DNA of 64,000 nucleotides, taken from NCBI GenBank assembly GCA_029204225.1, contig CM055107.1, forward strand, positions 19,439,815 through 19,503,814, given 5' to 3'. The DNA is from Diphasiastrum complanatum. Lineage: Eukaryota > Streptophyta > Lycopodiopsida > Lycopodiales > Lycopodiaceae. The notes beneath the pieces are model-generated. The model did not search any database, had not been told where the DNA came from, and saw only the letters and a list, made by a program, of their open reading frames with translations. This document shows, piece by piece, positions 62,802-64,000 of this stretch (positions are counted from its first letter, which is position 1; every line of letters begins with the position of its first letter). The position numbers and the translations under genes were made by a program.

Positions 62802-63652
62802 TGACCTTCAGAACTCTTGCAAGGCATGCTAATCAGCTTCTGAACCTTCGCCAACTTCTATGGAATCTTAGAAAATCATGAAGAAGGTTTCTACAAAATT
62901 TGGTATCTCCCTATCGTTCATGTCCCGAATATTGTTAAATATTGAAACACAATTTCAGTTCCTTCAAGCAACCAGTGTATACAAATAGATTATGAAGAAG
63001 ATTAAGAAGTTGCAACCCTACAAATTTAATCTCTGCTAGACTGCAATGGGCCAGTAAAAGAAAGGATCTACTCTGTTGTAGTATAGGGAGGTCGGGAATT
63101 GATCCTATGGGAAAGGTGTGATCTAAAGGTAAACTATGTCTCTACGATCAACAAAGTGGCAGTTTGTCAAGTTGCCTCCATGCAACACTCGTTTGGAGGA
63201 TTAAAACTATCAAGGAATCATAGAAAATACAAGGGAAGCTCTAAACTAGATCTAATCCTACTACATGGCTATTTGTGGGCGCCGTACCCTTCATCGCTCT
63301 TGGCCTCTTTGGGTTCCAGAGCTAAAACAAAAGGGAAAATCCTACCTACGGTGGCCTAAAGCCCTTGGTGACGATCTAACAACTACACTTGCAGGCTGCA
63401 GCCAAGAGAAGAGGAGGGTAAGAGAAGTGGCAAATTTTATAGGGTCCAAAAGTATTGAAGTGGCAAATTTTTATTGCTCATTTCTGAACTTAATAGTCTA
63501 AGTTAACTTGTTTTCTCTTTATTTGGAAAGCTCCTTAGTTTATAATACTTTGGTAGTAAAACTATTGAGCCACGCCACAAAATATTTTATGGTGCTTCAA
63601 GGCACTTAATCAAAATTAGCCACTTAATCTATTAACACTTCGAGGCACAAGT

Positions 63653-63825
63653 GAGTCAAGTGAGTCGATGGAGTCCAGGTAGTCGAGAGTCGATGAAGTC
63701 GAGAGTCGATGGAGTCGGGTAAGTTGAGAGTTGAGTCAGTCGATGGAGTCGAGTGTCGAGTGTTGATGGAGTGTCGAGTGAGTCGAATGAGTTGATGTTG
63801 AAGTCGAAGTCGATGGAGTCGGACT
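63653..63825. repeat. Degenerate minisatellite with 9-bp GTCGATGGA-type units
   Basis: gagtcgatggagtcgagagtcgatgaagtcg and similar permutations of GAGTCGA/GATGGAGTC continue for about 170 bp. Confidence 0.85.
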
Positions 63826-64000
63826 TCAACAAATTTCAGGATGCTCATTTCCCAGTGGATTTAATCATGAGCATTCAAATCCAACACTTCTAATATGCCA
63901 TATTAGGAGTAATGTATATATGGCCTTGTGAATAGTCCATTCCGAATGCCATCCCTATGATCCTTAAGACAATTGACAATATCCTAGAGATCTATATAGA

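Larger units (their letters stand above)
62291..64000. other. Unassigned, with one palindrome and one minisatellite
   Basis: The first part is probably the decayed 3' region of the gypsy relic. No gene recognised. The open frame at 63099-63501 has no domain. Confidence 0.45.

Overview
The window is nuclear DNA of a land plant. A plant-specific chromomethylase gene with 21 GT-AG-bounded exons, nested Ty3/gypsy and Ty1/copia elements with tRNA-Met and tRNA-Asp-type primer-binding sites, a hAT MITE and very long (AG)n and (TG)n(AG)n tracts all point that way. The species cannot be named from sequence alone. The mix of old repeats and long dinucleotide tracts would suit a large repeat-rich genome, possibly a seed-free plant or a gymnosperm, but that is a weak inference. 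No bacterial, phage, CRISPR or operon-like content was seen.

Layout. 1-1981: possible transposase tail, two long microsatellites and a diverged duplication. 1982-25261: a nested stack. An outer minus-strand, apparently non-coding LTR element (here C; LTRs 1982-2501 and about 24834-25261) holds a plus-strand gypsy element (A, 2621-20080) of Tat/Athila type. Element A's 5' LTR is split by a smaller chromodomain gypsy element (B, 3533-7787) with a perfect GTCCC target duplication. 25262-33371: a microsatellite, a transposase-like relic, a gypsy relic on plus (26589-28765) and gypsy relics on minus (28804-33371) with tandem repeats in the leader. 33372-41640: mostly unassigned, with a copia relic and its LTR (36165-38308) and microsatellites. 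41640-43100: gypsy pol relic. 43666-44262: a hAT MITE with an exact 8-bp target duplication. 44976-45458: a Tudor-like exon. 48078-48310: a BED zinc-finger relic.

49899-58270 (minus) is the one clearly intact host gene, a chromomethylase with BAH domain, C5-methyltransferase motifs and a chromodomain inserted in the catalytic domain. All 21 exons join in consistent phase to about 791 codons. A telo-box-like motif lies about 360 bp upstream of its putative start. 59310-61305 is a 5'-truncated copia element, head-to-head with the gene, and 61650-62290 is a gypsy integrase relic. The last 1.7 kb is unassigned except for a palindrome and a GTCGATGGA-type minisatellite.

The chromomethylase family methylates CHG cytosines in transposons. 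Most premature stops in element A are TGA, and the one in element B's integrase frame is TAG. Those fit CGA-to-TGA and CAG-to-TAG changes expected from deamination of methylated cytosine. The least familiar coding material is a pair of accessory reading frames downstream of integrase in element A (15893-17129 and 17658-18791).
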